A stretch of 64,000 nucleotides of DNA, from contig NZ_JAINWI010000022.1 in the NCBI RefSeq assembly GCF_021021435.1, positions 1-64,000 of the forward strand. Direction: 5' to 3'. The stretch's first letter is position 1; every line of letters starts with the position of its first letter. Under the pieces are notes generated by a model. It ran no database searches. It was given only the letters and a program-made list of their open reading frames with translations, and was not told the origin of the DNA. A program made the translations under genes and the position numbers. Origin of the DNA: Seohaeicola saemankumensis. Lineage in GTDB: Bacteria; Pseudomonadota; Alphaproteobacteria; Rhodobacterales; Rhodobacteraceae. Positions 19,909 to 28,359 of the stretch are shown piece after piece.

Positions 19909-19938
19909 AAGGCGCGCAGGTTTCAGCCTGCGCGCCTT
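19909..19938. terminator. bidirectional intrinsic terminator
   Basis: A perfect 12-bp stem AAGGCGCGCAGG/CCTGCGCGCCTT with a 6-base loop TTTCAG. It lies between the DUF2189 gene (plus) and ilvN (minus), so it can serve both. The flanking T/A runs are short. Confidence 0.75.
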
Positions 19939-19958
19939 TGAAGCAGGTTAGGGCTAAG

Positions 19959-20522
19959 TTACAGACCGCCGCGCGACAGGGCTGCAACGCCGGTGCGAGC
20001 CACTTCCAGCAGGCCAAGCGGGCGCATCAACTCGGCAAAGGCGTCGATTTTTTCAGGCGCGCCGGTGATCTCGAACACGAAGCTGGTCAGCGTGCTGTCA
20101 ACGACATTGGCGCGGAAGATATCGGCCAGACGCAGGGCCTCGACCCGTTTGTCGCCCGTGCCCTCAACCTTGAATAGCGCCAGTTCCCGCTCGACCGAGG
20201 GGCCTTCCACTGTCAGGTCATTGACCCTGTGCACAGGCACGATCCGGCCCAGTTGCGCCTTGATCTGTTCGATTACCTGCGGCGTGCCGGTGGTGACAAT
20301 CGTGATCCGGCTCAGATGGCCGGTATGGTCGATCTCGGCCACGGTCAGGCTTTCGATATTGTAGCCGCGCCCCGAGAAAAGCCCGATCACACGGGCCAAT
20401 ACACCCGCCTCGTTATCTACAACGACGGCAAGGGTATGCCGTTCCTCGACATCCGAAAATGTCGAACGCAGGTTATAGGCCGAGTGGCTGGTCGCGCCCT
20501 TCTTGATCTGTAGTGCAGACAT
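19959..20522 (-). CDS. ilvN: acetolactate synthase small (regulatory) subunit
   Basis: A 187-residue regulatory subunit of acetohydroxyacid synthase. An N-terminal ACT domain (HTLAVVVDNEAGVLARVIGLFSGRGYNIESL) binds valine for feedback control, and the C-terminal domain carries the usual FKVEG and FRANVVD blocks. It pairs with the catalytic subunit encoded 54 bases upstream. AAAGGATC stands eight bases before the ATG. Expression should follow the attenuator ahead of the large-subunit gene. ilvH is an equally used name. Confidence 0.96.
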   Translation of the reverse strand: MSALQIKKGATSHSAYNLRSTFSDVEERHTLAVVVDNEAGVLARVIGLFSGRGYNIESLTVAEIDHTGHLSRITIVTTGTPQVIEQIKAQLGRIVPVHRVNDLTVEGPSVERELALFKVEGTGDKRVEALRLADIFRANVVDSTLTSFVFEITGAPEKIDAFAELMRPLGLLEVARTGVAALSRGGL

Positions 20523-20576
20523 GTGAATGATCCTTTGATGGTGTCAGGGGGGGCAGTCCGTCCGTGCGCTGCACGA

Positions 20577-22331
20577 TCAGACCATCACCGCCCCTTTCGC
20601 GCCGATGGCATTCTTGGTTGACGCATCGCCCAGCAGCATCTCGTTATGGGCCTTGCCCGACGGGATCATGGGGAAGCAGTTTTCATGCTTGGCCACCAGA
20701 CAGTCGAAGATTACCGGACCGTCATAGTTGATCATTTCCATGATCGCATCGTCCAGATCGTCGGGATCGCTGCACAGGATACCCTTGGCGCCGAAGGCCT
20801 CGGCCAGTTTCACGAAATCGGGCAGGGATTCCGACCAGCTTTGAGAATAACGCTCACCATGCAGCAATTCCTGCCACTGGCGCACCATGCCAAGACGCTC
20901 GTTGTTCAGGATGAACTGCTTGACGGGCAGGTTGAACTGCATCGCAGTGCCCATTTCCTGCATGTTCATCAGCCAGGACGCCTCGCCGGCGACGTTGATC
21001 ACCAGCGCGTCGGGATGGGCCATCTGCACGCCGATGGAGGCGGGAAAGCCATAACCCATGGTGCCCAACCCGCCGGATGTCATCCAGCGGTTCGGCCCCT
21101 CGAAGTTCAGGTATTGCGCAGCCCACATCTGGTGCTGGCCGACCTCGGTGCAGATATAGCGGTCATGCCCCTTGGTCAGTTCTTCCAGACGTTTCAGCGC
21201 ATGTTGCGGCTTGATGATGCTGCCCTTCTGTTCGAATTTCAGGCAATCGACCTTGCGCCATTCCTCGATCTGCGCCCACCATTTCGGCAGGGCTTCCTTG
21301 TTGGTCTTGCGACCGCGTGATTTCCAGATCTTGAGCATGTCTTCCAACACATGGGCCACATCGCCCACGATCGGGATATCGACGCGGATCACCTTGTTGA
21401 TCGAGGACGGATCAATGTCGATATGGGCCTTGGTCGAATGGGGGCTGAAGGCATCGACGCGGCCCGTGATCCGGTCGTCAAAGCGTGCGCCGATATTGAT
21501 CATCAGATCACAGCCATGCATGGCCATATTTGCCTCGTAAAGACCGTGCATGCCCAACATGCCAAGCCAGCTTTTGCCCGAAGCCGGATAGGCCCCCAGA
21601 CCCATCAGGGTCGAGGTTACGGGAAAGCCTGTCGCCTCGACCAGTTCGCACAGCAGCTGGCTGGCGGCCTTGCCCGAGTTGATAACGCCGCCGCCGGTAT
21701 AGAAAATCGGACGCTTTGCGGTCTCAAGCGCGGCCACCAGTTCGGTGATCGCGTCCAGATCACCCTTGATCTGCGGCTGGTAACGGCGAGAGCCGCCCTT
21801 TTGAGGGGCGGTATAGATGCCCGATGCGAATTGCACGTCCTTCGGGATATCGACCAGAACCGGACCGGGACGGCCTGTCATGGCGACGTGGAATGCCTCA
21901 TGCAGCACGGTGGACAGCTTGTCGGTGTCCTTGACCAGCCAGTTATGCTTGGTGCAAGGGCGGGTGATGCCGACGGTATCGGCTTCCTGAAAGGCGTCGT
22001 TGCCGATCATGAACGTTGGCACCTGTCCGGTCAGCACGATGATCGGAATGGAATCCATCAGCGCATCGGTCAGACCTGTCACCGCATTGGTGGCACCGGG
22101 ACCGGAGGTGACCAGAACGACACCGGGCTTGCCGGTCGCGCGGGCGTAGCCCTCGGCGGCATGCACAGCGCCTTGTTCATGGCGCACCAGAATGTGCTGG
22201 ATCTCGTTCTGCTGGAAAATCTCATCATAAATCGGTAGCACGGCGCCGCCGGGATATCCGAATACGACGTCCACACCCTGATCCTTGAGGGCCTGAACCA
22301 CCATTCTCGCTCCGGTCATCTGACGTGTCAT
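20577..22331 (-). CDS. ilvI: acetolactate synthase large (catalytic) subunit
   Basis: A 584-residue thiamine-diphosphate enzyme that condenses two pyruvates, or pyruvate with 2-oxobutyrate, in valine, leucine and isoleucine synthesis. The ThDP-activating glutamate is Glu52 in LVRHEQGAVHAAEGYAR. The FAD and ThDP domains and the late ThDP motif (VINVAGEASWLMNMQEMGTA) are in order; GEA replaces the usual GD at the start of the latter, and D-to-E changes here deserve checking. The ATG at 22331 has GGAG nine bases upstream. A complete transcription attenuator lies in its leader. ilvB is an alternative symbol. Confidence 0.95.
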   Translation of the reverse strand: MTRQMTGARMVVQALKDQGVDVVFGYPGGAVLPIYDEIFQQNEIQHILVRHEQGAVHAAEGYARATGKPGVVLVTSGPGATNAVTGLTDALMDSIPIIVLTGQVPTFMIGNDAFQEADTVGITRPCTKHNWLVKDTDKLSTVLHEAFHVAMTGRPGPVLVDIPKDVQFASGIYTAPQKGGSRRYQPQIKGDLDAITELVAALETAKRPIFYTGGGVINSGKAASQLLCELVEATGFPVTSTLMGLGAYPASGKSWLGMLGMHGLYEANMAMHGCDLMINIGARFDDRITGRVDAFSPHSTKAHIDIDPSSINKVIRVDIPIVGDVAHVLEDMLKIWKSRGRKTNKEALPKWWAQIEEWRKVDCLKFEQKGSIIKPQHALKRLEELTKGHDRYICTEVGQHQMWAAQYLNFEGPNRWMTSGGLGTMGYGFPASIGVQMAHPDALVINVAGEASWLMNMQEMGTAMQFNLPVKQFILNNERLGMVRQWQELLHGERYSQSWSESLPDFVKLAEAFGAKGILCSDPDDLDDAIMEMINYDGPVIFDCLVAKHENCFPMIPSGKAHNEMLLGDASTKNAIGAKGAVMV

Positions 22332-22367
22332 GTGCTTTGCTCCGTTTTCGACGTCATATACTCGCAT

Positions 22368-22394
22368 AAAAAAGCCCCCGATTTTGTCGGGGGC
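22368..22394 (-). terminator. attenuator terminator of the ilvIN leader
   Basis: On the minus strand GCCCCCGA and TCGGGGGC form an 8-bp stem with a 5-base loop, followed at once by six Ts. It lies between the leader peptide and ilvI, so it would stop transcription before the structural genes unless the competing antiterminator forms. Confidence 0.88.
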
Positions 22395-22436
22395 GCATGG
22401 GGTACCTGTAGGGTGTCCGTTACCGGCCCATGCGCC
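22392..22436 (-). promoter_or_regulatory. ilv antiterminator stem
   Basis: GGCGCATGGG (minus strand, 22436-22427, inside the leader-peptide frame) is perfectly complementary to CCCATGCGCC (22401-22392). The second arm overlaps the 5' arm of the terminator by three bases, so the two hairpins exclude each other. A ribosome stalled on the Leu-Val-Ile-Ile-Val codons leaves the first arm free; one that reaches the stop codon covers it. Confidence 0.8.
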
Positions 22437-22467
22437 ATGTCCTTACGATGATCACTAGAGGTGTCAT
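22420..22467 (-). CDS. ilv operon leader peptide
   Basis: A 15-codon frame encoding MTPLVIIVRTWRMGR. Five consecutive control codons Leu-Val-Ile-Ile-Val (CTA GTG ATC ATC GTA) include rare CTA and GTA. It starts about 23 bases after the predicted transcription start and AAGGA lies upstream of the ATG. Its position ahead of antiterminator and terminator arms shows that it senses charged branched-chain tRNAs rather than making a functional protein. Confidence 0.88.
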   Translation of the reverse strand: MTPLVIIVRTWRMGR

Positions 22468-22497
22468 AGCCGAGAGGGTTCCTTACTGCGTGGCGGG

Positions 22498-22526
22498 ACA
22501 TTATGAGTGCTGCGCGGCAGCGTCAA
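22498..22526 (-). promoter_or_regulatory. sigma-70 promoter of the ilvIN operon
   Basis: On the minus strand TTGACG and TAATGT are separated by exactly 17 bases. The predicted start is near 22490. Upstream (22530-22590) the sequence is AT-rich and could act as an UP element. The rest of the 22332-22700 intergenic stretch beyond the leader shows no other gene. Confidence 0.75.
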
Positions 22527-22700
22527 CCGCCAATTGTTTGAATTTAATGTCGCAGGGGGTAATTGATTTGAATTTTAATTACGTTTTTGCGGGCTTGTGC
22601 GTCAGGAATGGAATTCTACGACAGCAAAGCATCGCTGATTCCGCCTGCCAAGGGTTATCCTGTGGCAGGCCGGAGCTGTGGCAATGTCGGATGGGCAGGG

Positions 22701-23528
22701 TCAGGAACGCGCCGGAACCGATCCGGGAAGCGAGATATTGGCCACCTGTTCGGCAATCGGGTCGGTCGACAGGGGGTGTGTTTCGGCGGAATAGTCTGCA
22801 GGATCGCGCATCTTCTGCCATGCGCCGCCGACATAAAGCTCCAGCCCCGAAAACTTGGCTTTATAGCCCATCTTGGAGCTGCCTGGCACCCAGTAGCCCA
22901 AGTAGACATAAGGCAAACCGGCTTCGCGAGCGATGCGGATGTGGTCCAGAATGATATGTGTTCCCAGACTGTCGCCGGGGCGGTCGGGCTGGTAGAAGGA
23001 ATAGACCATGCTGACCCCGTCATCCAGCACATCCGTCAGGCAGACGGCGGCCAGATCGCGGCTGACCGTGTCGTGATATTCGATCACACGCGTGCGGATC
23101 GGTGTTTCCTCGATCATCGCTGCAAACTCGAAGACATCCATATCGGCCATACCGCCATCGGCATGGCGGCTGTCCAGATAGCGGCGGAAGAGGTCGTACT
23201 GATCTTCGGTCGCCCAAGGGCTGGTCGCGCGCCGCTCCAGATGGGCATTGCGGCGCTGCGTGCGTTTCTGGCTGCGCGATGGCGTGAAATCGGCCACCTT
23301 GATCCGTGCCGACAGACAGGCCGCGCAATCCGAACAGGACGGCCTGTAAAGCACATTCTGCGAGCGGCGGAATCCCTGCTTGGACAGGCTGTCATTCAGG
23401 CGCTCCGCACCTTCGCCCTGAAGGGCTGTGAACAGCTTGCGTTCCATCCGGCCGTCCAGATAGGGGCAGGGCTGCGGGGCTGTCACATAGAATTGTGGCG
23501 CTATGGGTAGCGTGTGGCGCATGTTCAC
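22701..23528 (-). CDS. bpt: aspartate/glutamate leucyltransferase (Bpt, arginyltransferase family)
   Basis: A 275-residue aminoacyl-tRNA-protein transferase with ATE_N and ATE_C domains. The conserved cysteines are Cys21 ([10 protein letters not shown]) and Cys65, Cys68 and Cys71 in [10 protein letters not shown]. The C-terminal half has [18 protein letters not shown] and [18 protein letters not shown], all hallmarks. Bacterial members transfer leucine to proteins with N-terminal Asp or Glu, marking them for ClpS/ClpAP degradation. It is on the same strand as the ilv operon but upstream of its promoter. Confidence 0.92.
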   Translation of the reverse strand: MNMRHTLPIAPQFYVTAPQPCPYLDGRMERKLFTALQGEGAERLNDSLSKQGFRRSQNVLYRPSCSDCAACLSARIKVADFTPSRSQKRTQRRNAHLERRATSPWATEDQYDLFRRYLDSRHADGGMADMDVFEFAAMIEETPIRTRVIEYHDTVSRDLAAVCLTDVLDDGVSMVYSFYQPDRPGDSLGTHIILDHIRIAREAGLPYVYLGYWVPGSSKMGYKAKFSGLELYVGGAWQKMRDPADYSAETHPLSTDPIAEQVANISLPGSVPARS

Positions 23529-23620
23529 CTTCAGACCGTTTATATCGGGACGATAGCAACGAAGACCCCTTCCGCCAAGTAGGGAATGACGCCCCTTTTA
23601 ACGCGGTGTGCAATCGTGCT

Positions 23621-24070
23621 TCAACTGGCCGCAGCGCGGTTCACGGCGACCGTGCCCAGAAGGTGATCGCTTAGCCCCTGCGCGCGGGCCGTTGTCAGCA
23701 TCATAACGACCGAGACAACTTGTAACAGGGGCATCCCGAACGAGACAGACGTGCCAAAAGTATGCGCCGTTGCAAGGCCCAGACCGAACCTTTCGCCCGA
23801 CGAATCGCGCAACTCGATCGCCATCAGTCGCATCCCCCATGTCGCCGAGCGGTTCGTGATCGTCACAACACGGTAGGCAAAGCCCACGACCAGCACCATC
23901 AGCGGGAAAAAGAACAGCCCCGTGAAGGCCGTGAAGGGCAGGATCAGCAGACAGATGATCACGATCAGCACGGTATCCACGATCCATGCCACAAGCCGTT
24001 TCATCGGCACATCGGCATAGAATTCCGGTTGCATCACCGGATCGGGAAGCTGCGAGAAATGCGTGCTCAT
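23621..24070 (-). CDS. RDD family membrane protein
   Basis: A 149-residue inner-membrane protein with about three hydrophobic spans. The Arg-Asp pattern of the RDD family appears as KRLVAWIVDTVLI near residues 24-36, and ATWGMRLMAIELRDS is the second hallmark. Function is not established for most members; some are cation antiporters. The ATG at 24070 has GGAG nine bases upstream. Its stop is 92 bases from the bpt start. Confidence 0.82.
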   Translation of the reverse strand: MSTHFSQLPDPVMQPEFYADVPMKRLVAWIVDTVLIVIICLLILPFTAFTGLFFFPLMVLVVGFAYRVVTITNRSATWGMRLMAIELRDSSGERFGLGLATAHTFGTSVSFGMPLLQVVSVVMMLTTARAQGLSDHLLGTVAVNRAAAS

Positions 24071-24112
24071 CAAAGGGGCTCCATGAGGGAAGTCGGGAAC
24101 GGTCAAGGAAAC

Positions 24113-24139
24113 AAGGCCGCAGGTCTGTCCTGCGGCCTT
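24113..24139 (-). terminator. intrinsic terminator after the DUF2852 gene
   Basis: A perfect 11-bp stem AAGGCCGCAGG/CCTGCGGCCTT with a 5-base loop, 18 bases after the DUF2852 stop, followed on the minus strand by GTTTCC. It separates that gene from the RDD gene. Confidence 0.75.
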
Positions 24140-24157
24140 TGGGGAACGGGGTCGGTG

Positions 24158-24592
24158 TTAGGCCTCGGTGCGGGGGCTGTCGTCACGCGGGGCGGCAGCG
24201 GCACGGGCGCGGTCGGCCATGAAATCGTCGAACTCGGCCTTGTCCTTGGCTTCGCGCAATCGCTGCAGAAAAGTTTCAAAGCTGTGTTGCTCTTCTTCCA
24301 GGCGGCGCAGCGTTTCGGCCTTGTAGCTGTCAAAGGCGCTGTTGCCCGACGAGGACATGACAGTCGACAGGTGGCGAGTATTGGTGCGGTTGCGGCAGGA
24401 TTTCTTGAACATGCGTTTACTCCAGATCATATAGGCTAGAAGGGCAAGGCCCACGGGCCAGAAAAAGATGAAGCCAAGGACCATCGCGGCGATCCAGGCG
24501 CCTTTGCCTTTGCTGTCCAACCAGCTTTCGGCACGGTACAGCCAGCCCATCGGCTGTGCGGACGAGGAAGAATAGGGCAGGGCAGTATTCAT
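24158..24592 (-). CDS. DUF2852 small membrane protein
   Basis: A 144-residue protein. One long hydrophobic segment (GAWIAAMVLGFIFFWPVGLALLAYMIW, about residues 31-57) precedes a basic region and a charged helical C-terminus (RRLEEEQHSFETFLQRLREAKDKAEFDDF) that probably forms a coiled coil. This is the DUF2852 layout seen in Rhodobacterales and rhizobia; function unknown. Its promoter region carries two matching palindromes, suggesting dedicated regulation. A terminator follows. Confidence 0.82.
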   Translation of the reverse strand: MNTALPYSSSSAQPMGWLYRAESWLDSKGKGAWIAAMVLGFIFFWPVGLALLAYMIWSKRMFKKSCRNRTNTRHLSTVMSSSGNSAFDSYKAETLRRLEEEQHSFETFLQRLREAKDKAEFDDFMADRARAAAAPRDDSPRTEA

Positions 24593-24613
24593 GGGTCACT
24601 CCGATCTTGGTTA

Positions 24614-24632
24614 ATGTAAATTGCCTTCACAT
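24614..24632. promoter_or_regulatory. 19-bp operator-like palindrome, proximal copy
   Basis: ATGTAAA-TTGCC-TTCACAT: 7-bp arms with one mismatch around a 5-base spacer, 22 bases upstream of the DUF2852 start codon. The same architecture recurs at 24671-24689. The regulator is unknown. Confidence 0.55.
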
Positions 24633-24670
24633 TGAACAGATCGGCACGAATAGGCCCGCTTGCAAGGGGT

Positions 24671-24689
24671 ATGTAAAAGAAATTTACAT
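24671..24689. promoter_or_regulatory. 19-bp operator-like palindrome, distal copy
   Basis: ATGTAAA-AGAAA-TTTACAT: perfect 7-bp arms around a 5-base spacer, centred 57 bases from the proximal copy. It lies between the YbaK stop and the DUF2852 gene and so belongs to the latter's promoter region. Confidence 0.58.
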
Positions 24690-24694
24690 TATTT

Positions 24695-25165
24695 TCATTT
24701 GGACGTGAAATCAGCAATTTGCGCCCCGGTCAGACGGTGCAGATCGGCGGGTGCGATCGGAAAGATGTGATGTGGCGTGCCTGCAGCGGCCCAGATCACG
24801 TCGAATTCCATCAGGCGCGGGTCCAGAAAGGCACGGATCGGGTGCAGGTGCCCGACAGGGGCCACCCCGCCGATGGCAAATCCGGTCTGCGCGCGGATCA
24901 GGGCTGCATTGGCCTTGCCCAAAGCCTCGCATGCCACGACGCTGGCAAGGGCAGAGTCGACCTGATTGCCGCCTGCGGTCAGGAACAGCACGGCCTGTCC
25001 GCTGTCCTGTCCGGCAAAGATGATCGACTTGGCGATCTGGTCCAGCGCACAACCGGCCACGGCTGCGGCCTGTGCTGCGGTGCGCGCCTCGCCAAGCGCG
25101 TGGATATCGGCGGGCAACCCTGCGTCCTGTAATGCGCGGGTAACGCGCGCCATGCTCTTGCTCAT
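24695..25165 (-). CDS. YbaK/EbsC family aminoacyl-tRNA deacylase-like protein
   Basis: A 156-residue single-domain protein of the YbaK/ProX trans-editing family. Hallmarks are QIAKSIIF near 43-50 with the conserved lysine, GGNQVDSALAS, and GFAIGGVAPVGH near 95-106. Members hydrolyse mischarged Cys- or Ala-tRNA(Pro) or related species. The ATG at 25165 has AGGGAAG upstream. A much longer open frame extends upstream across glnE on the opposite strand but is a shadow of that gene. glnE is divergent, 90 bases away. Confidence 0.87.
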   Translation of the reverse strand: MSKSMARVTRALQDAGLPADIHALGEARTAAQAAAVAGCALDQIAKSIIFAGQDSGQAVLFLTAGGNQVDSALASVVACEALGKANAALIRAQTGFAIGGVAPVGHLHPIRAFLDPRLMEFDVIWAAAGTPHHIFPIAPADLHRLTGAQIADFTSK

Positions 25166-25255
25166 GTCGATCTTCCCTGCAGGATGGCGATTTGCAGCAC
25201 TATTCCAGTGCTTTGACCCATTGACCAGCCCCAAGGCCCGTGTCCATGGTGCGGC

Positions 25256-28057
25256 ATGTCCTTTGAACGCCGCCTGACCCGCTTGCCGCACCCTTTTGAT
25301 CCCGACCGCGGGGCCGAGGCGCGTGCAGCCCTTCCCGACGCACAAGGGGATGTTGCCCTGCTGATTGCGGGCACGGGCGGATGCAGCCCCTATCTGAAAT
25401 CCCTGATCGAGAAAGAGGCGGACTGGATCTTGCCCGCGCTGGACGATCCCGAAGCCGCTTTGCTGGCGCTGCATCACGATATGACCCAGACAGCCCCTGA
25501 TGCGCTGGCTGTTGCCTTGAGGCAGGGCAAGCGCCGCGTGGCGCTGCTGACGGCGCTGGCTGATCTGGGCGGCGTCTGGCTGTTGGAAACGGTGACAGGC
25601 GCGCTGACGCGTTTTGCCGATCTGTCTTGCCAGCTTGCCTTGCGCGCCGCCATCGGGGCCGAGATCAAGCGCGGCAAACTGCCGGGCGCTATCGAGGCGG
25701 ATGCCGAGACCGGTGGCGGTCTGGTGGCGCTGGCGATGGGCAAGATGGGCGCGTTCGAGTTGAACTACTCTTCGGATATCGACCTGATCTGTCTGTTCGA
25801 CGAAACCCGTTTCAGCCGCGATGATTATCACGAGGCGCGGGCCTCGCTGATCCGCGCCACCCGCAAGATGGCGGCCATGCTCAGCGACAATACTGCCGAA
25901 GGTTATGTGTTTCGCACCGATTTGCGTCTGCGTCCCGATCCGGCGGTCACGCCTGTCTGCATGGCGATGGAAGCGGCGGAACGCTATTACGAAAGCCTTG
26001 GCCGCACGTGGGAGCGCGCAGCCTATATCAAGGCGCGCCCTGCCGCCGGCGATCTGGCGGCGGGCGATCAGTTTCTCAAGACGCTGCGGCCCTTCGTGTG
26101 GCGCAAGCATCTGGATTTCGCCGCTATTCAGGACGCCCATGATATGCGCCTGCGTATCCGCGCCCATAAAGGGCTGGGCGGTCCGGTGGAACTGGCCGAT
26201 CACAATATGAAACTGGGGCGCGGCGGTATCCGCGAGATCGAGTTTTTCACCCAGACCCGCCAGATCATCGCAGGCGGACGCGATCCCGATCTGCGGGTGC
26301 GCGGCACGGTCGATGGGCTGGGCCTTCTGGCGCAAAAAGGCTGGATCCCGCAGGATGTGGCCGACACGCTGACGCGGCATTACCGCGCACATCGCGAGGT
26401 CGAGCATCGTTTGCAGATGATCAATGACGCCCAGACCCACAGCCTGCCGCGCAGCGCTGAGGGCTTTGCCCGCCTTGCCGCCTTCATGGGGGTGGAACAG
26501 GCCACGCTTGAGTCCGATCTCAAGGTGCGACTGGCCGAGGTGCACACGCTGACCGAGGGCTTTTTTGCGGGCACGACCACCAGCCCCACGCCGGCGCTGC
26601 CGCCCGAAGTGACGGACAGCTTCGATACCGAGATCACCAGCCGCTGGCGCAGCTATCCGGCGTTGCGCTCGGACCGTGCGGTCGAGATTTTCCAGCGCCT
26701 GCGCCCCGAAATTCTGCAACGGCTGGCGCGCACCGCCAAGCCCGAGGAGGCTTTGCTGGCCTTTGACGGTTTTTTGTCGGGCCTGCCCGCGGGGGTTCAG
26801 CTTTTCTCGCTATTTGACGCCAATCCGCAACTGATCGATCTTCTGGTGGATATCGTGGGCAGCTCGCCCGCGCTGGCGCAGCACCTGTCGCGGCATTCGG
26901 CTGTGTTCGATGCCGTGATCGGCGGCGGCTTTTTCGCGCCATGGCCGGGGCAGGCGGCGCTAGGCGCGGAATTGTCCAATCTTCTGGCGGCCGAGGCCGA
27001 TTACGAGCGCAAGCTGGATACGGCGCGCCGCTGGGCCAAGGAATGGCATTTCCGTATCGGTGTGCACCACCTGCGCGGGCTGATCGACGCCGATGGCGCC
27101 GGTCCGCAATATGCCGATCTGGCAGGGGCCACGCTTTGCGCGCTTTGGCCCGTGGTTGTGGCGCAATTCGCGGCCAAGCACGGCACACCGCCCGGACGCG
27201 GGGCGGTGGTGTTGGGCATGGGATCGCTTGGGGCAGGGCGGTTGAACGCGACCTCGGATCTGGACCTGATCGTGATCTATGATGCGGACGGGGTCGAGAT
27301 GTCGGATGGCCGCCGCCCGCTTGCCGCGCGCCTCTATTATGCAAGGCTGACGCAGGCGATGGTCACCGCCGTGACAGCGCAGATGTCCGAGGGCAGGCTT
27401 TACGAGGTCGACATGCGCTTGCGTCCTTCAGGCACGCAGGGGCCGGTGGCAACCAGCCTGACCAGCTTCCGCGACTATCAGATGAACGAGGCCTGGGTCT
27501 GGGAACATCTGGCCCTGACACGTGCGCGCCCCGTCGCGGGCGAAGCGACCCTTGCGGGCGATGTCGAAGCGGTGCGCGAGGCGGTGCTGGCGCGTGGTCA
27601 TGCGCCCGAAAAGATTATCGCGGAAGTTGCCGCGATGCGGACACGTATTGCCGCTGCGAAACCTGCCGAAGGGCCGTGGGATGCCAAGCTGGGGCCGGGC
27701 CGGTTGCAGGATGTGGAACTGGTGGCGCAGGCGGCAAGCCTGATGGCGGGCAGTCTGGCGCGCGGTGCGCGGGACGGGCTGGAGGCGGGCATCAAGACCG
27801 GATGGCTGGACGCGGTCACCGGCGCGGCCCTGAACGAGGCGTATCTGCTGTTCTGGCGTCTGCAGCTTGTCTCGAAGCTGCTCAGTGACAAACCGCTTGA
27901 TCCGGCAGGGATCGGCGAGGGAGGATGCAGGATGCTATTGCGCGAAACAGGACAGGACACGCTGGACGGGCTTGAGGCCGCGCTGGTCGCGGTGGCGGCA
28001 AAAGCTGATGCCGCGATTTCCACGCTGCTGGGAACAGTATCCGGAGATGAAGTATGA
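25256..28057 (+). CDS. glnE: bifunctional glutamine synthetase adenylyltransferase/adenylyl-removing enzyme
   Basis: A 933-residue enzyme with two nucleotidyltransferase domains. The N-terminal adenylyl-removing domain has GKMGAFELNYSSDIDL near 160-175; the C-terminal adenylyltransferase domain has GMGSLGAGRLNATSDLDL near 654-671. Each ends in the D-x-D metal motif. A GlnD_UR/helical linker lies after each. It adds or removes AMP on glutamine synthetase in response to PII and glutamine. Its length matches the family (about 940). The stop overlaps the next ATG (ATGA). Confidence 0.95.
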   Translation: MSFERRLTRLPHPFDPDRGAEARAALPDAQGDVALLIAGTGGCSPYLKSLIEKEADWILPALDDPEAALLALHHDMTQTAPDALAVALRQGKRRVALLTALADLGGVWLLETVTGALTRFADLSCQLALRAAIGAEIKRGKLPGAIEADAETGGGLVALAMGKMGAFELNYSSDIDLICLFDETRFSRDDYHEARASLIRATRKMAAMLSDNTAEGYVFRTDLRLRPDPAVTPVCMAMEAAERYYESLGRTWERAAYIKARPAAGDLAAGDQFLKTLRPFVWRKHLDFAAIQDAHDMRLRIRAHKGLGGPVELADHNMKLGRGGIREIEFFTQTRQIIAGGRDPDLRVRGTVDGLGLLAQKGWIPQDVADTLTRHYRAHREVEHRLQMINDAQTHSLPRSAEGFARLAAFMGVEQATLESDLKVRLAEVHTLTEGFFAGTTTSPTPALPPEVTDSFDTEITSRWRSYPALRSDRAVEIFQRLRPEILQRLARTAKPEEALLAFDGFLSGLPAGVQLFSLFDANPQLIDLLVDIVGSSPALAQHLSRHSAVFDAVIGGGFFAPWPGQAALGAELSNLLAAEADYERKLDTARRWAKEWHFRIGVHHLRGLIDADGAGPQYADLAGATLCALWPVVVAQFAAKHGTPPGRGAVVLGMGSLGAGRLNATSDLDLIVIYDADGVEMSDGRRPLAARLYYARLTQAMVTAVTAQMSEGRLYEVDMRLRPSGTQGPVATSLTSFRDYQMNEAWVWEHLALTRARPVAGEATLAGDVEAVREAVLARGHAPEKIIAEVAAMRTRIAAAKPAEGPWDAKLGPGRLQDVELVAQAASLMAGSLARGARDGLEAGIKTGWLDAVTGAALNEAYLLFWRLQLVSKLLSDKPLDPAGIGEGGCRMLLRETGQDTLDGLEAALVAVAAKADAAISTLLGTVSGDEV

Positions 28058-28326
28058 AAAAAGGCCACACAGATGACCCCAAGGGCCTGATTTTCGAGGC
28101 CTACCGGATCGACGGCATCACGACCGAGGAATGCAGGACGATCTTTCTGGATTGGGCCCTCAGCCTGCCGGATGGCAGCGACAGCCGTAAAGCGCTGGAG
28201 GATTTGCTGGCGCATCATGCGCCGCAGGCACCCGATCATCCGATGACAGCCGTGATGCGCGAGGGTTTGCATGGCCTGAGCCAGCAGGGGCGCAGGGGCG
28301 GTTGGCGGTCAAGACCGCGCGCGTGA
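28054..28326 (+). CDS. small hypothetical protein coupled to glnE
   Basis: A 90-residue soluble protein with an acidic N-terminal half (IDGITTEECRTIFLDWALSLPDG) and a basic tail (RRGGWRSRPRA). I recognise no catalytic motif. The ATG overlaps the glnE stop by four bases, so it is almost certainly translated from the glnE transcript by coupling. Its location suggests a link to nitrogen regulation, but nothing in the sequence proves it. Confidence 0.72.
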   Translation: MKKGHTDDPKGLIFEAYRIDGITTEECRTIFLDWALSLPDGSDSRKALEDLLAHHAPQAPDHPMTAVMREGLHGLSQQGRRGGWRSRPRA

Positions 28327-28359
28327 TCGTGATTGTGCGGTGAATGATACGGGCAGGCG

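Noticed and set aside
24614-24689. PpsR/CrtJ (TGT-N12-ACA) sites
   Set aside because: The palindromes have TGT-N11-ACA spacing, one base short of the PpsR pattern.
25166-26719. Upstream extension of the YbaK frame to a 674-residue protein
   Set aside because: It runs antisense across glnE, is rich in Arg, His and Gln typical of shadow frames in high-GC DNA, and the true YbaK start at 25165 has a good ribosome binding site.
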